From assembly GCF_022539665.2 (NCBI RefSeq), contig NC_081337.1:3262679-3326678 (forward strand): a stretch of DNA of 64,000 nucleotides. The letters are read 5' to 3'. Positions 1 through 12,528 of the stretch are shown piece by piece. The position numbers and the translations under genes are program-made. The notes under the pieces were generated by a model that did no database searches, was not told where the DNA came from, and saw only the letters and a program-made list of their open reading frames with translations. How positions within the stretch are numbered: the stretch's first letter is position 1; each line of letters begins with the position of its first letter. Origin of the DNA: Daphnia carinata (taxonomy: Eukaryota > Arthropoda > Branchiopoda > Diplostraca > Daphniidae).

Positions 1-916
1 ATGAAGATAAACCAGCTACGTCAAGAAAAAGGTTTAAGCAAACTTGACATCTATTCGATATCAGTAATCGATGATAATCACGCCGGAGCCGGAGAAGAGA
101 ATAAAATAAGCTCATCGTCTTTTAGGAAGCGACTTCTGGGAACCCACATTAAACCACCTAAAGTGAGTTATTTTCTAGAATTCTTATTGAATTACAAATA
201 ATCTTTAAATGATTATTATTATTGGTAGTTCAAGAACAAACCCTATGTGATTGGATTGACTGGTGGCATCGCAAGTGGAAAAACGACCATTTCGAAGCGC
301 CTAAAAGACTTGGGGGCTCATATTATTTCGTGTGACCATTTAGGTCATTTGGCTTACAAAAGTGGCACGGAATGTTATCGGCAAATGGTTGATTATTTTG
401 GAGTTGGAATATTAAACGAGGAAAACGAAATTGATCGGAAGAAATTGGGACCCCTGGTCTTTTCCAATAAAGTATATCAGAAGAAATCGGTTTAAAATTT
501 CGGAATAATTCCTTATTTATTTATTCTTTCTTCTCAAGGACCATCTAGAAAGTTTAAATAACATGGTGTGGCCAGAAATTCGTCGCTTATACAACAAGGA
601 AATAAATGAACTAAAAAAGCAAAATTTTGAGGGTGTAATAGTGCTCGATGCTGCTATTCTTTTGGAAGCAGGATGGCAAGAAGATTGTGCCGAAGTTTGG
701 GTTGCCACCATCCCCAAAGACGAAGCGGTAAAAAGAATTGTTGAACGAGATCACATCACAGTAGAGCAAGCAACTCGCCGCGTTGAATCACAGCTCAGCA
801 ATAGCGATCGGGTGGCCAGCGCTAACGTTGTTATCTCTTCAATTTGGGAACCAGAAGTAACTGCAACGCAAGTTTTAAAAGCATGGCAATACGTACAAGA
901 GTTTCTTGCTAAATAA
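1..916 (+). CDS. COASY: Bifunctional CoA synthase, 3' part (dephospho-CoA kinase domain)
   Basis: COASY carries out the last two steps of CoA synthesis: phosphopantetheine adenylylation, then 3' phosphorylation of dephospho-CoA. Visible exons are 1-162, 229-471 and 539-916, all joined in phase 0 with GT-AG introns. The first exon ends the adenylyltransferase part (KISSSSFRKRLLG, the ISSSxxR signature). The second opens the kinase with P-loop GLTGGIASGKTT and the CDHLGH motif. The third has LLEAGW and RIVERD and ends in taa. The order and junctions match animal COASY closely. The gene is cut by the left window edge, so the N-terminal part and start codon are missing; the ATG at position 1 is internal. 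The kinase domain looks complete, with no frameshift. Identification is by family motifs and is secure. Confidence 0.95.
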
Positions 917-1471
917 AGATTTAACATGTTATTTTCTCTTATGTATGTAGAATTTCGATGTAATGTGGGAAATAGAAATATGTTATTTGTCTTATCGCTG
1001 AAGGCATGTGAACTCTTGTCTTGCTTGTTCGTACAGTTATTATTACAAAGTTATCTAAGAAAAATAGAAGGAAATTTTTCTTTCGTAATCGATATAGACT
1101 ACAAAAAATCGAACAATAACAGGTATCGATAGCTACACGGTCTGTCCTAGTACGAAGTAGACCTAGGATCAACAGTCTCTTTTACTTCCTTGTTTAAGTA
1201 TCCAGACTAAAAAAGTTCAGATGTTGGCGAATGGCTATGTGTTAAATGACCTGGGTCCATTGACTTGAATGGTGCAAAATAGTTCCCTAGAACTGTTTAA
1301 TCCGTAATCAATACGAGTGCCCAAGGAAAATTTCTCTTAGTACTTAAGCAGACGATTTCCGATGCAAAAAGCCTCTGTCAGCCCTGCCTCTGTTATTGAC
1401 TCATCAAATTGTGAAAGTTAAATAGCCTAGTTATTGGATTTTGCATAGTCTCTGTCGTCAGTTCGCCTGAA
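917..1471. other. Intergenic: COASY 3' UTR to TMEM63 5' UTR
   Basis: No convincing coding exon. The two short overlapping open frames near 926-1172 lack codon patterning or splice partners. The stretch probably holds the COASY 3' UTR and the TMEM63 promoter and 5' UTR, but I see no clear TATA box. Confidence 0.6.
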
Positions 1472-4400
1472 ATGGATGGCCACGAGACAACAGCAATTTT
1501 AGGGAGGAATTTTTACAGCCGTGCGGCAGAATTTTCACAAACGGTCGGCATAATAAGAGCTGATAACGATTCACACTGCAATTACTATAGACCCAAGAAC
1601 TCATCACATTTAGTTATCATTCCTGGAGGATATGAAGGCATTCCTCAGAACTTAACCATTAACGTAATTGCATGGATCGTAAGTATTTTTATCGCCATTT
1701 CTTTTTGATTTTCATGATCTCATATTATATAACTGTTGTTTATTGGTTATTTCTATGTAGTGCCTCATAATCCTGTTTTCAGTTCTACGGAAGAATGCTT
1801 GGAACTATGGAAGAATGGCATTACTTCAGAGAAGGGAAAGGAGGTAACTCAGCTGCAGCTTAATTCCTTTGATCACTATAAGTTTGAGCCACCTTTATTA
1901 GCTTATAGTGGTTTTTAGTATGCATGAAAACAGTTTTGTATAGATTTACTTAATGTTGGTGTTTCAGTTTATTATTATCATTTAGTTGCCTAAATGATTG
2001 TTTTAGCTTTTACAGTGAGACCTTTTTTTGTGCAGAAATTTACATCAGTTACACACATACGAATTATATATATATTGAGAGCTAAAAGAATGTGATTTCA
2101 AATTAGTTTTATTATTGTGTTGATACCCTATCTTTTTGTTGGCGTTGACAGAGAAACTGCCCCGGGATACAGTGAATATAACATGTAGGTTGTTTCTTTT
2201 TTGCTGACTGCCTTTGCACGAAATTACTGCCTTTTGCTCAATTACCTTTGACAATTTCTCTCCATTCTTTAGTGGTGTAGGTTTTTCAGAATTTTAAAAT
2301 CTTATGGCCAATCATTAACTTGTTGAATTCACCATGGTGCTAGCTCCTTATTTTACCCAACAGCAAAAAGTTCTTGGTAATTTACGTCTATAATTTCTTC
2401 CCACCTTTAGATGGACACAAATTTTCTATCGAAGAGACGACCAAGATGGGGATTCCGAAGACCACAAAGCAGCCCCGTCCTTCGACCCCGGTTCCCATTA
2501 CGATCATGGAATGTTCTCTTGGATCTTAGCCGTTTTTAGAATAAAGTAATTCGCAAGAGAATCGTGGGTATTCAATGGCTTCATACGGTGTACCTCATAT
2601 GGTGTTCTTTGTAGGGATGATCAGATTCGTTCGAAATGTGGAGATGACGCCGTACAGTACCTCTCTTTCCAACGACACATCATTGTCATGATGTCAATTA
2701 CGATGGTTGTGAGTTTGGCCATTGCCTTACCTATTAATATGCAAGGTGACCTGAAAGGTGATGAAAAGCAATTCGGGCACACGACCCTTAGCAACTTGGA
2801 TCCCAGGTAATAAGAGTTAAAAGTACTACCAACTAGGTGAAGATATATGAATACTTCTTTTTTTTTTTTAGATCATGGTATCTTTGGATTCTTGTTGGAC
2901 TTTCGTTACTATTTGTTCCGCTTGCTATTTTTATTATGCGGCACTTTTCAAAGCGACTTGACATCCCCGAAGAAGATTCCACAGTATCGAGGACTCTTAT
3001 GATTAACCACATCCCACGGTCGCGCTGTAATAAAGCGGATCTTTTAAAGCACTTCAAGTAAGTTTAAAATAAAAATAGTTTATACATTTCAATACTAATT
3101 TCTATTGTATTTGTACTTTGCAGTGAAGCATATCCCGAATATGAAGTCATTGACATCCAGTTTGCGTACGACTTGTCCAAGCTTATCAAACTGGATAGGG
3201 CAAGGTACTGCTGTGAATACTTACGGCTAAATGAATATTTTTAATTCCATTGTGTTTACGCATTTTAGGCAATTTGCGCTCCATGCCAGAAATTACAGTG
3301 TCAGTGAAGCCATGAGCGGTAATCGGATGCTTGTCCGCCCATTTCTTTGTGGCAACGTCTGTGTTTGTTGCGATCCGTGTTGCCCGAAATCAAAAATCGA
3401 CGCGGCTGAATATTACACGAGCGAGGAGAGGCAATTGGCGTCACTCGTTGACCAAGAAAAACTGAAAGTAAAACCTGCAAAAAACATTTTGTAGCCCGGA
3501 TATATTCCTCCATTCTATTTTAATAGGCTATCAAACGACCTGTTGGAGTAGCTTTCGTAACTTTTGCCTCTAATCTTCAAGCCGCCAGAGTTAGACAAGA
3601 TCACAGACCGAACTGGCGCTGTGGTTCAAACCCAGGAAATTCTAGCCTTAGTGTTATTTTTAAGCCACATCGTTGGTCAGTTGATTTTGCTCCACGTCCG
3701 GATGAGATTAATTGGTAATGATATGGTAATGTTCGTACCCAATCTCGCATACGCTAATATTCTTTCTCCATAGGGGAAATTTGGCGATCCCTTCGCGATT
3801 TTGGTATTTAAGATCGTTCCTGATCAACAGTTTCCTGTTCATCGTGCTGTTTTTCTTAACAACTCCCGCCGTCGTTGTTAACACGCTAGACATATTCCAA
3901 TTTTCCACAATTACGAGCACAATCGAAAAAATGGTGTGAACATTTTGGTTGTTCATTATAAAAACAAATTGATGACTTTGCTTTAAATCATGGCAGAGCC
4001 CGGTTTTATCTCAGTTTCTACCAACACTTCTTTTGTGGACCACTTCTGCCTTAATGCCAGTTATGGTTGCATATTCGGACGAGTGGATGAGCCATTGGAC
4101 GAAATCGACAGCCAATCACACCATTATGAGGAAAACGTTCATCTTTTTGATGTTTATGGTGGTCATTTTACCATCTTTAGGACTTACTAGTGCACAGGTA
4201 TTTCTTGTTTTCTACCTTAATAATCGGGAAGTGATTTCAATTAAATTATTCATAGGCTTTCTTTGAATGGGCAACCAGGGCCAATGGGACATACCGTTGG
4301 GAATGCGTCTTTTTGCCCGATAACGGCGCCTTTTTTGTCAACTATGTAATTACTTCGAGTTTCATTGGAACCGCGCTGGAGCTTATGCGATTTGCTGAGC

Positions 4401-5791
4401 TGTTTTTGTACGCCTGCAAACTTTCCTGCGCCATGTAAGAAAACAAAAATTCATCTCAACTTGAAACAAAACTAACAATAAAAATCTTTGTGTCAGGTCA
4501 AGGGCTGAAGTGCCCGGTGTACGCCGCAATTTGCTGTGGGAATTTAATTTCGGCGTCCAATATGCATGGACGCTGCTGAACTTTTCGTTGATAACTATGT
4601 ACAGTGTTTCCTGCCCATTGATAACACCCTTCGGTAAGTCCTTTTTCTTTCATTAATTGCGCTTTCTTGATGAGTGTGATGTTTTCTTTGCATTTCAGGT
4701 TTCGTGTATGTCCTGCTGAAACATTTTGTGGACCGGTACAACATTTTTTTTGCCTATGCTCCATCGCGGATCAACAAGAACATTCACACTTCGGCCATCA
4801 ACTTTGTCATGATCGCATTTCTAATCCTGCAGCTGACGCTGTTCTTCTTTTCGATGCTGCGTTACGGTCTGAAGGGTGTTACCATATTCGCCCTGGTTGG
4901 GTTTTGCGCCACTTTGTTCCTAGTGGTTGTTCAAGCCTCATTTCGCTGGTTCCGTGGGCTGGCGCCCATTTCTTACCGGGTGAGCCAACGTCGTGACACG
5001 GACGAAACGGATTTGCACGATTCCCAACTTCCTCCGACTGCCGAAGACTTATTGCTTGCTGAATCAAATGCAACCTACCATGCTGGTGTACGCTACGCTG
5101 CTTGGATTCTTTTCTTTTTCAGTTTCTATTTCTTATTTTAGACGAAATCATTAGCATGGTTATCGAAAATTTTGCTTTTCTGGGTGATTGGAACTCTTTA
5201 TTTGCACTTGATTAACATCTAATTTTTTCCTTGAATCCTGGCCTCGTAGAATTGGTTTTGTGGGACTTGTAATCCCGTTTTCTCCTCTTTTAACATTTCG
5301 TTCTTACTTATTCGACTTATTCCACCCTAACCTTAATAATCATTGCACTAGATTTGGTGTCGAATGCAAAAAGAGAAAATTATTCATAATTTCAAAGTCT
5401 TGTTTTGTATTTACAGAAATTTTCCGAGCCGAGGGGTAATAGCAACAGCCCCGGTCGACAACGTGTGGACTCGTTTTCCACCGTAAACAGCCAAGGGCAT
5501 CAAAATAATGTTTTTCTTCCTGAAGTCTTGACGGAGTCACAGTGCAACGGACCAGCCCACTTGATGGAGACAATAGCCACCACATCTGCCTTGGATTCAG
5601 GACGGCCCAATAAGTAAAAATGTCATTAACTTTCACGTTCGTTTGGCTTCATTTATTCCATTTGAAATAGGAATTCTATTAATGGAGAGATGGTAACGGT
5701 TGAACAACCCATTCCGTGTCGTGACAGACCGGTTCCTCCAGAGCAGGTTTATTCGTATCAGAAGTATAACACTGATCAAGAACACATCTGA
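1472..5791 (+). CDS. TMEM63: TMEM63/CSC1-like mechanosensitive cation channel
   Basis: Osmo/mechanosensitive ion channel of the OSCA/TMEM63 family, a multi-pass membrane protein. Fifteen exons assemble in frame: 1472-1678, 1761-1843, 2411-2545, 2615-2806, 2872-3057, 3124-3204, 3269-3467, 3527-3714, 3774-3933, 3997-4197, 4256-4434, 4498-4633, 4699-about 5097, 5417-5613, 5671-5791, giving about 887 residues. Family landmarks are [14 protein letters not shown] at the N terminus, the cytosolic loop with [13 protein letters not shown], then [46 protein letters not shown] and [12 protein letters not shown]. The ATG at 1472 is chosen because it opens the conserved N-terminal segment. The weakest point is the end of exon 13: only a poor donor (gt/gtac, 5098) gives the right phase. 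Otherwise translation would stop at 5141, and the last two exons would belong to another isoform. Confidence 0.92.
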
Positions 5792-7138
5792 GAATTTTGC
5801 CTTAACGAAAGCCTAATTTACATTGTTTACACCCATCATTTTTTTTTTTGGCGTTATTTAACGGATATTACTTAGCCTATTTCCATCTTGGTGTTTACTA
5901 TGAACTCTAAGTCATCGTACTGTATATGTGATCGATCTGACTAATAGTGGATAGACCCGTGTCTCAGTTGTTCAAATTAAGACGTTGTCGTCTCCCAAAA
6001 AAACACCTAAAATGTATCTTCTTATTCGGATAGTCATCATTCAATTTCCTCTACTCGCGATACGGCCGACCAGTGCTTTTCTCTAGTTTCTATAATTCAC
6101 TAATTCATCGTGTTGACTTTTCGCTATTCATTCTTTTGATATGGCTCTCTATTCTCTGGATCAGTTCGCGTAAAAAAAAAGATGAAAAACTGGCCTTATT
6201 ATTTCATAATTGGTGTGGATCTTTTTAACTGGTGGAATGCTTCATTCTACAAAATGTCATCGAATCGCCTTCGAATATTTTAATGCTATAATACTTTTTA
6301 CGTGCCCTAACTAAATATTAAACTTTGGCTTCAAGTCAAAATAAGCTATTCTCTTATCCGTCTTCTCTTCATCAAGTATTGGAGGGCAAATTACAATTGC
6401 TCTAAAACGAAAAACCGATAAAATAAAACTATATTTCGGCAATCCCCATTTCAACGTTCTCTTTATTTCAAAGACGGAATTGATAGAGGAAAAATGTTAA
6501 GTCATTATAGCAGAAGACATACCATTTCGTACAAGTGTCTTTTTTTTACGATCAGCCTTAAGTTATTTTACTTTCTAATCTTTCATTTACGATTTCTCAT
6601 TTTCTAACCTTGGAACATCCAAGACACGTGTGCAGGTATGTGGGCGTTTAGGAGGGATAGGCGTTGGGTAGATCTGATATGTGATCAATCTATGGACATT
6701 GGACGATGGTGGTACGTAAGCAACTCACTCAAACTTTATTCAACTAAAGTAGTGGCTATCGAATGTTATGTTACCTGCACTATCATGAGAGTGCAAGGAA
6801 AAGACAAACAGCTTTTATTTATGAGCATAGTCTAAATGAATAACAAAGGTTAACCACATTACTCAACGAATTTTTTACAACTGATACTGTCGTACAAACT
6901 GTTGTCATCGGCTGCTTCTTTCGAACTTTTCGGCAAGTTCTTTCTGGCAAGTTTGACGTAGCGTTAGAGGTACCTCATCAATTTATATTGTCCTGTGTTT
7001 TTTACTGACACCAACTCAATTACAAGACTATCACTGTAGAATAATTAAGCATAACAGTAGATCAGTCAGTCCAAAAATCCTCTGCATTTTTCAGATGGCG
7101 GTTTCGTTTTCTCGCATTGATTCGTTACGTTCCGGTTG
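5792..7138. other. Intergenic, A/T-rich
   Basis: About 1.3 kb with no supported gene. It starts with the TMEM63 3' UTR, contains several poly-T/poly-A runs, and one short open frame near 6638 that looks random. Confidence 0.6.
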
Positions 7139-7147
7139 TATATAAGG
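7139..7147 (+). promoter_or_regulatory. TATA box of ionotropic receptor IR-A
   Basis: The sequence tatataagg lies about 135 bases before the IR-A start codon. A start site about 30 bases downstream would give a 5' UTR of roughly 100 bases. Position and match to the consensus are good; use is inferred. Confidence 0.65.
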
Positions 7148-7280
7148 CATTGGAAAAAGAGTGAATCTTTTGGCTGACTTTATTCAGTCAAAACTAGGTA
7201 GAACCTCAGTTTGCAACTCCCAATTCTACGTAAAAGAAAAGAATACAAATAGGAATTCTACTAGAATCTTGTACGTAACG

Positions 7281-9218
7281 ATGAAATGTCACTTGATTTT
7301 CATTCTGATTAGTTGTGTCGCCTTAAATCTAATGGCTAATGGTAAACTAAAGTCTATTATTACATTACGTTAGCTATAGCACTCTCATTTTTGTATTGTT
7401 TTACATTTATGGCTGTTTGTATCGTCGTAATGAAGACGGAAAATCACTGATGAAAGGACGCCACCTCATCATTGGAACCAGTCATGTAAGGCGTTTGTAT
7501 TTTGAATTTAACACCATCGTTTTTTCATTTGTATTTGTAAATAATGACGTGTACAGGTATCACCCTACATCAACATAAATCATGCTGGCAACAAAATCGT
7601 CAATGTCCACGGGTTTGTCCACGACATACTTGTGTGGATGTCCGAGAAACATGATTTCACGTAAGTCAATCCTAGTTTCTCTAGTTCTACAATTTTACAA
7701 CACTATATTTGATTTTCTTGCAGTTTTGAATATGTCGAACCTCCTGATGGAGCCTTTGGAGCATTTGTAAACGGCTCGTGGAACGGATTAGTCAGACAAG
7801 TTATTTACGGTGTAAGAACTTAGGCAAATGCAGTACAATCTTCTTCAGTCCATATACCAACTCTTCCATGTTTTTCTTGTTTTTTTCAAAGGAAATTGAT
7901 ATAGTGGCAACAGCATTTTCAGTAACTTATCCTCGATCCAAATTGATTGACTACTCGTTTCCATTTTCGGCTGAACCCATGTCAATATTAATTCCGTATC
8001 CTCGGCTGGACAGCACCATTTCTGGTATTGTCAGACCCTTCCAGTACGAGGTAAATATTAATATGCGTTACGTTAGCATTTATTGCAAAATCATTTCTCA
8101 AATTCCAGGTGTGGATCGGCATCATCCTTAGCATCTTGATTTTAGCCCTCATCCTCTGGTTAATTTCCCGGTTTGAATCACGCCGAGAAGCATTCCGCGG
8201 AAAGATTGGATTGTTCGATTACTTTTGGTTTCTATTCCGAGTCTTGGCAAACTGTACGTTGTTTAATTATTTTACAGGCCACACAAATTGAATTTCTAAT
8301 TTCTAAATCGCAGCCAACGAAGTAATTGCTTTTACATTGGCAACACGGCTGATAGTCACAGCCTGGTGTCTTACAGCTGTTGTCTTCGTCAACTCCTACA
8401 CCAGCAGTTTAGTGTCTTACTTGATGGCCCCGAAATTTGTGCCCGTAATCACCACCCTGCAAAGTTTAGCGGATAGCAAAGAAATTTCGCTCATGGTGCT
8501 GAAACACACGTCCGTGGAAACAACGTTGTTTGTAATCCCTTAAAGTTTTCGTGATTTTTGTCAACACAATAACGTTCTAAATCAACTTAATTGCTAGGCC
8601 GCAACGACAGGTGCGTTAGCGAAAATTGGCGCACTCCTTCAAGCTCATCCGGAAAACCAGTTGAATTCTCTGGAAAATATAGAAGATCAGGTCTATTATC
8701 AACGGAAGGCATTTCCCCACGTAAGTAGAAAATAGAATTCATATTCAAAGTGCATTTAAATGATTTGGTAATACGTTGAACAGGAAGAAACTTCGCTGAT
8801 TGTGCGAATTCACGATGACTTGAAAGCCACTAAACAATGTCGCCTTGCTATTGCCAAAGAACCGCTTTACCCAGATACACATGCATTTGGCCTGGCAAAG
8901 CACAGCCCTCTAACTAAAACTTTTGATCGCGAGTAATTCGTTCATGTGAGCTGTTCATCTGTTTCAAAATTTGAAACTAACCTCTCTTCCTTTTTAAGGC
9001 TCATATGGTTAAGACAATTGGGCTTGTTAGACCACTGGAAGACGGCGGCCCTTCCGCCACCCAATCGCTGCTCAGCACCGATATCTCGATTACGTTCTAC
9101 ACCCAATAAAAAGTTGACTCTCGATTCACTTTCGAGTGCGTTCCTTCTCTACGCTGTTGGTGTTATCGCCTCCATCTTGGTATTCGTAGTGGAGCTGATT
9201 TTCTTCAAATGTTTCTAG
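7281..9218 (+). CDS. Variant ionotropic glutamate receptor (IR-A)
   Basis: Chemosensory-type ligand-gated cation channel related to iGluRs, lacking the large amino-terminal domain. Ten exons join in frame: 7281-7341, 7436-7485, 7557-7660, 7724-7811, 7892-8050, 8109-8253, 8314-8531, 8598-8720, 8784-8932, 8999-9218, giving 438 residues. The order is: signal peptide (MKCHLIFILISCVALNL), S1 ligand-binding half with TYPRSKLIDYSFPF, which keeps the Arg at the glutamate alpha-carboxyl position, M1 (IILSILILALILWLI), pore region, M3 with NSYTSSLVSYL (cf. SYTANLAAFL of iGluRs), S2 half beginning AATTGALAKIG, and a final membrane helix with a very short cytosolic tail. Five central exon junctions have the same phase as in IR-B (58832-60964), and three exon lengths (159, 218, 149) are identical, so the two are paralogues. 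The ligand cannot be inferred. The acceptor of exon 2 is weak. Confidence 0.9.
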
Positions 9219-10022
9219 CCGTGGTCATTGGTATTTACAATTTCATGATCATAACAAAAACATTCTTTTGTAGACGAGCCGCGCTATGAATCCGGATAAT
9301 GCTTACACGATTAAAGAGATAAAATGCCATTAATAAGAAGAATGGCATTTCTTATATTTCTACGATTTTTTGTTACGCTTTCACATGTCTTATTAAGGAC
9401 AAACACGGAATAATTGTAGTTCGTGCATGAAATGCTAACGTGGGTACACGATACATGCCAGCGATCAAACCTGAAATCTTACTCCCGATGCAAGCGCCTC
9501 ATTCATTGGATGATAGGACAACATCTAGTTAAGAGACGTGGTAAAGTCAACAATAATTTTAAAACATTGCTATGGTTTCTTTCATCATAAATTAAGAAGA
9601 TTTTCTCCCGCTTCTTTGTGCTAAAGACCTGGGGATAGGATTTCGTAATCCGTCATAGACGCCCCCAAATGCTTCCCGCTAGAGGAGGATAGGCTAGAAA
9701 CGGTTACGCGTGCCAAGGTTAAGTTGGATGCGACATATTGTTTTCTTTTTTTCTTTTTTTTTTACCGTTATCCCTGGCGGCGTTCCAGGAAAAGGTTAGA
9801 ACAGGAAAAACTTGCGTAATCAAAAACCCAAGGCTATTGTGCCACAATACGCAGGGCGTTCACCACCTTCAAAAACCATTTCTACTTCTCCAGATTGTGT
9901 TATTTCGAAGACTGGAGCTTCTTGCCACAGTGAAAAATAGCTTATCCTTTTTATTGCTTTTGAACGTGGCGTACCTGTAATTATCATTCAGCCAATTTAA
10001 TCTCGCAACCATCTTAACGAAA
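9219..10022. other. Intergenic between IR-A and SDR-A
   Basis: No supported coding exon. The open frame at 9738-9980 begins in a poly-T run and shows no recognisable domain. It likely contains the SDR-A promoter. Confidence 0.55.
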
Positions 10023-11494
10023 ATGTTGGTGTATTTGTGGTCGTTACCTTTGCTAGTTCGAGTGGCATTATTGGTGTTGTCAATACTAGTTTGCCTCAAA
10101 GTTCATTTTAAATTGAAGCATGGGGTGTGCACTAGCCAAAACAAAATGACAGGTAAAATAGTCATCATCACTGGAGCTAATACAGGTATTGGAAAAGAGA
10201 CGGCCATTGACCTGGCCAAAAGAGGAGCTCGTGTGATCTTAGCTTGTCGAGACATCAGGAAAGCAGATGCTGCCAAAGGTATTAGATTTTATTAGTGTCA
10301 TTGATTTATCCTGTTATTCATTTGAACACCTTAATGCAGATGACATTGTTAGAGAGTCAGGTAATAATGATGTTATTGTTCGACACCTCGATTTGGCGTC
10401 TCTCAAATCTGTACGAAAATTCGCTGCTGATATTTTGGACAGTGAGACGCGTGTCGATGTTCTAATTAACAATGCTGGTTGTGTCACTACCGAAAAGAAG
10501 TTAACAGGCGATGGACTAGAATATCAGATGCAAACGAATCATTTCGGCCACTTCCTGTTGACTAATCTACTGTTGGGTATGACATTATTATGTATCTAAC
10601 GTGCTAGGCATTGACACGATTGTTTCAGGATTAATGAAGAAATCCGCTCCCTCACGAATTATTAATGTTTCTTCGACCGCCTATTCATTCATTTGGTCGT
10701 TGGACGTCAATAATTTAAACTCGGAGCTGCATTATAGTGGCTATAGTTTTTATAACATGGTGTGAGTTTATTTTAATTTCTATTGAATTACTGCTTGGTA
10801 TTTTATATTATTTTCATCTATTTTTTTTATAGTTATTATTACTCTAAGATTAGCCAAATTCTTTGTACTCGACATCTCGCATCGCTTGTCCGCGATTCAG
10901 GTAATTGTCACTTTCTTTAGATCTTTAATTATTCTTATTTATTCATTTTGCAATTAATTTTTCCATCTAATGTAGGCGTGACGGTCAACTGTTTGTGTCC
11001 AGGGCCTGTGAAGACGGGAATATTCCGCAATGCTAATTCATGTAACACACCATTCAGTATTCCTATCCATTTAGATATTAGATAACATATCTGTTTTGTG
11101 TGTAGGGTTTTTTATTCTACTTGGCGTGCTATATCCTTTCATTTTTAAGGTATGATTTTATTTCTTGCTTGATTATCGTTCTTTTCTAACTTGTTTTTTT
11201 GTTTTGTACGTCGGGAATGTCAACATTTATTGCAGACACCTAAGGAAGGCGCTGAAACCTCCATTCATTTAGCCGTAGCTGATGAAGTTGCTAACGTTAC
11301 AGGAGAATTTTTCAGCGATTGCAAGGTGCAGTATTTTAATATGATATTAGCAGCCTGTTATCACTGAGTTTAAATCATTTTCATCATAGATTAATAAAAC
11401 CAACAAATTGGCCAGCGATCTCGGTCTAGCTAAGAAAGTGTGGGAAAAGAGTGAAATTTATGTCGATTTAAAACCGGAAGAACGTCATTATTGA
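10023..11494 (+). CDS. Retinol dehydrogenase 11-14-like short-chain dehydrogenase (SDR-A)
   Basis: NADP(H)-type short-chain dehydrogenase/reductase of the membrane-anchored RDH11-14 group, expected in the endoplasmic reticulum. Exons: 10023-10278, 10340-10576, 10629-10761, 10833-10900, 10976-11041, 11106-11149, 11236-11325, 11390-11494, giving 332 residues. There is an N-terminal hydrophobic anchor at about residues 5-25. The cofactor motif [10 protein letters not shown] lies at about residues 50-60. NNAG, then the catalytic Ser in INVSS and YYYSK (YxxxK), are all present, as is [10 protein letters not shown]. All eight exon lengths equal those of the neighbour at 14064-15703, so they are tandem duplicates. 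The substrate (retinoid, or another lipid aldehyde or ketone) is not determined by sequence. Confidence 0.92.
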
Positions 11495-12528
11495 CAAATA
11501 CTATGTAAGAATTAGCATCAAAGTTATTCTGGAAAAGATGAGTATTTTTTTGTGAAGCGAATCGAAATGCTCTCTGCGGACCATACCCTTGTTTAAAGTG
11601 AAAACTAATAGCAAAATTTATATGAATAATTGTAGCAAATGCCTGTTTTTGTGATTGACAAGAACGTCATCCAGGTGAACAAGATTGAAAATTTTGAGTT
11701 TCTTGTGCCACTATTTTATTCTATTTGAAGCGTTACTTTCATTTTTTTTTCCGGTCGGAATTCGGCTGAAAGTCGATTGTTTTTGAAGCAGCTGTGTACT
11801 CAATGCGCAATAACCTGCTGTAGTCTTTTCCAATTGCACGAGAATCTTCTCTTAGAAATTGAACAAACGAGATTATTAGAATGTCTTTAGAAACTCATTT
11901 TCATTTAGGACATATCGTGTCCCATTTGACTACTACCGGTTTCCAAGAGTTTCTGTTCTTCTTTGGACTTTCTTTTGTTGAAACACATTTTTCACACTGC
12001 TGCGCTAGTTCAATGACGGATGAACGAAATTGAAGCATTTTATTATATCATAAAAAACGAAGGTTACCTTGAATCTTAAATTTCGTTCTCCTTCTCGAAA
12101 TATTGCCAGACTTCTTGTTTCAATGGTACGAATGTTTTAGTTCACGATTCAATTGCTTTGACGGGATTGTTTTACTGCCAATAATAATTCTATTTTATGA
12201 TCGTCTAGTACACTAAACGATCGACGAATAGAAATTTATTGAACAAGACTTTCGACCCGAATAATCATTAAGTTTCCAGACGTGAGTCAGTCACGCTCTG
12301 TGCGGGACAAATCTCAAAGTCTGGAATGCACGCTTTAAATAATATTTTTTATTCTTGGACTCGATTGTGGGAGAAAGTGATAATCGAAAGGAACAAAACA
12401 TTTTCCTTTCCCATGCTGAGTAATTTACAACGTCACACCCGAAATACCTAAGCTGTAATTATTTATAGCTTGAAACAGAAAGGTAAGATTATTTAACGAC
12501 AATATTTTAGAAATTTTTTTCGTATTAG
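11495..12528. other. Intergenic: 3' regions of SDR-A and the FAXDC2-like gene
   Basis: About 1 kb between two convergent genes. No supported ORF, RNA gene or repeat was seen; it is A/T-rich with short homopolymer runs. Confidence 0.6.

Noticed and set aside
1130-1165. Short resemblance to a 28S rRNA 3' segment (ggtctgtcctagtacga)
   Set aside because: Too short and not extended on either side; no rRNA structure around it.
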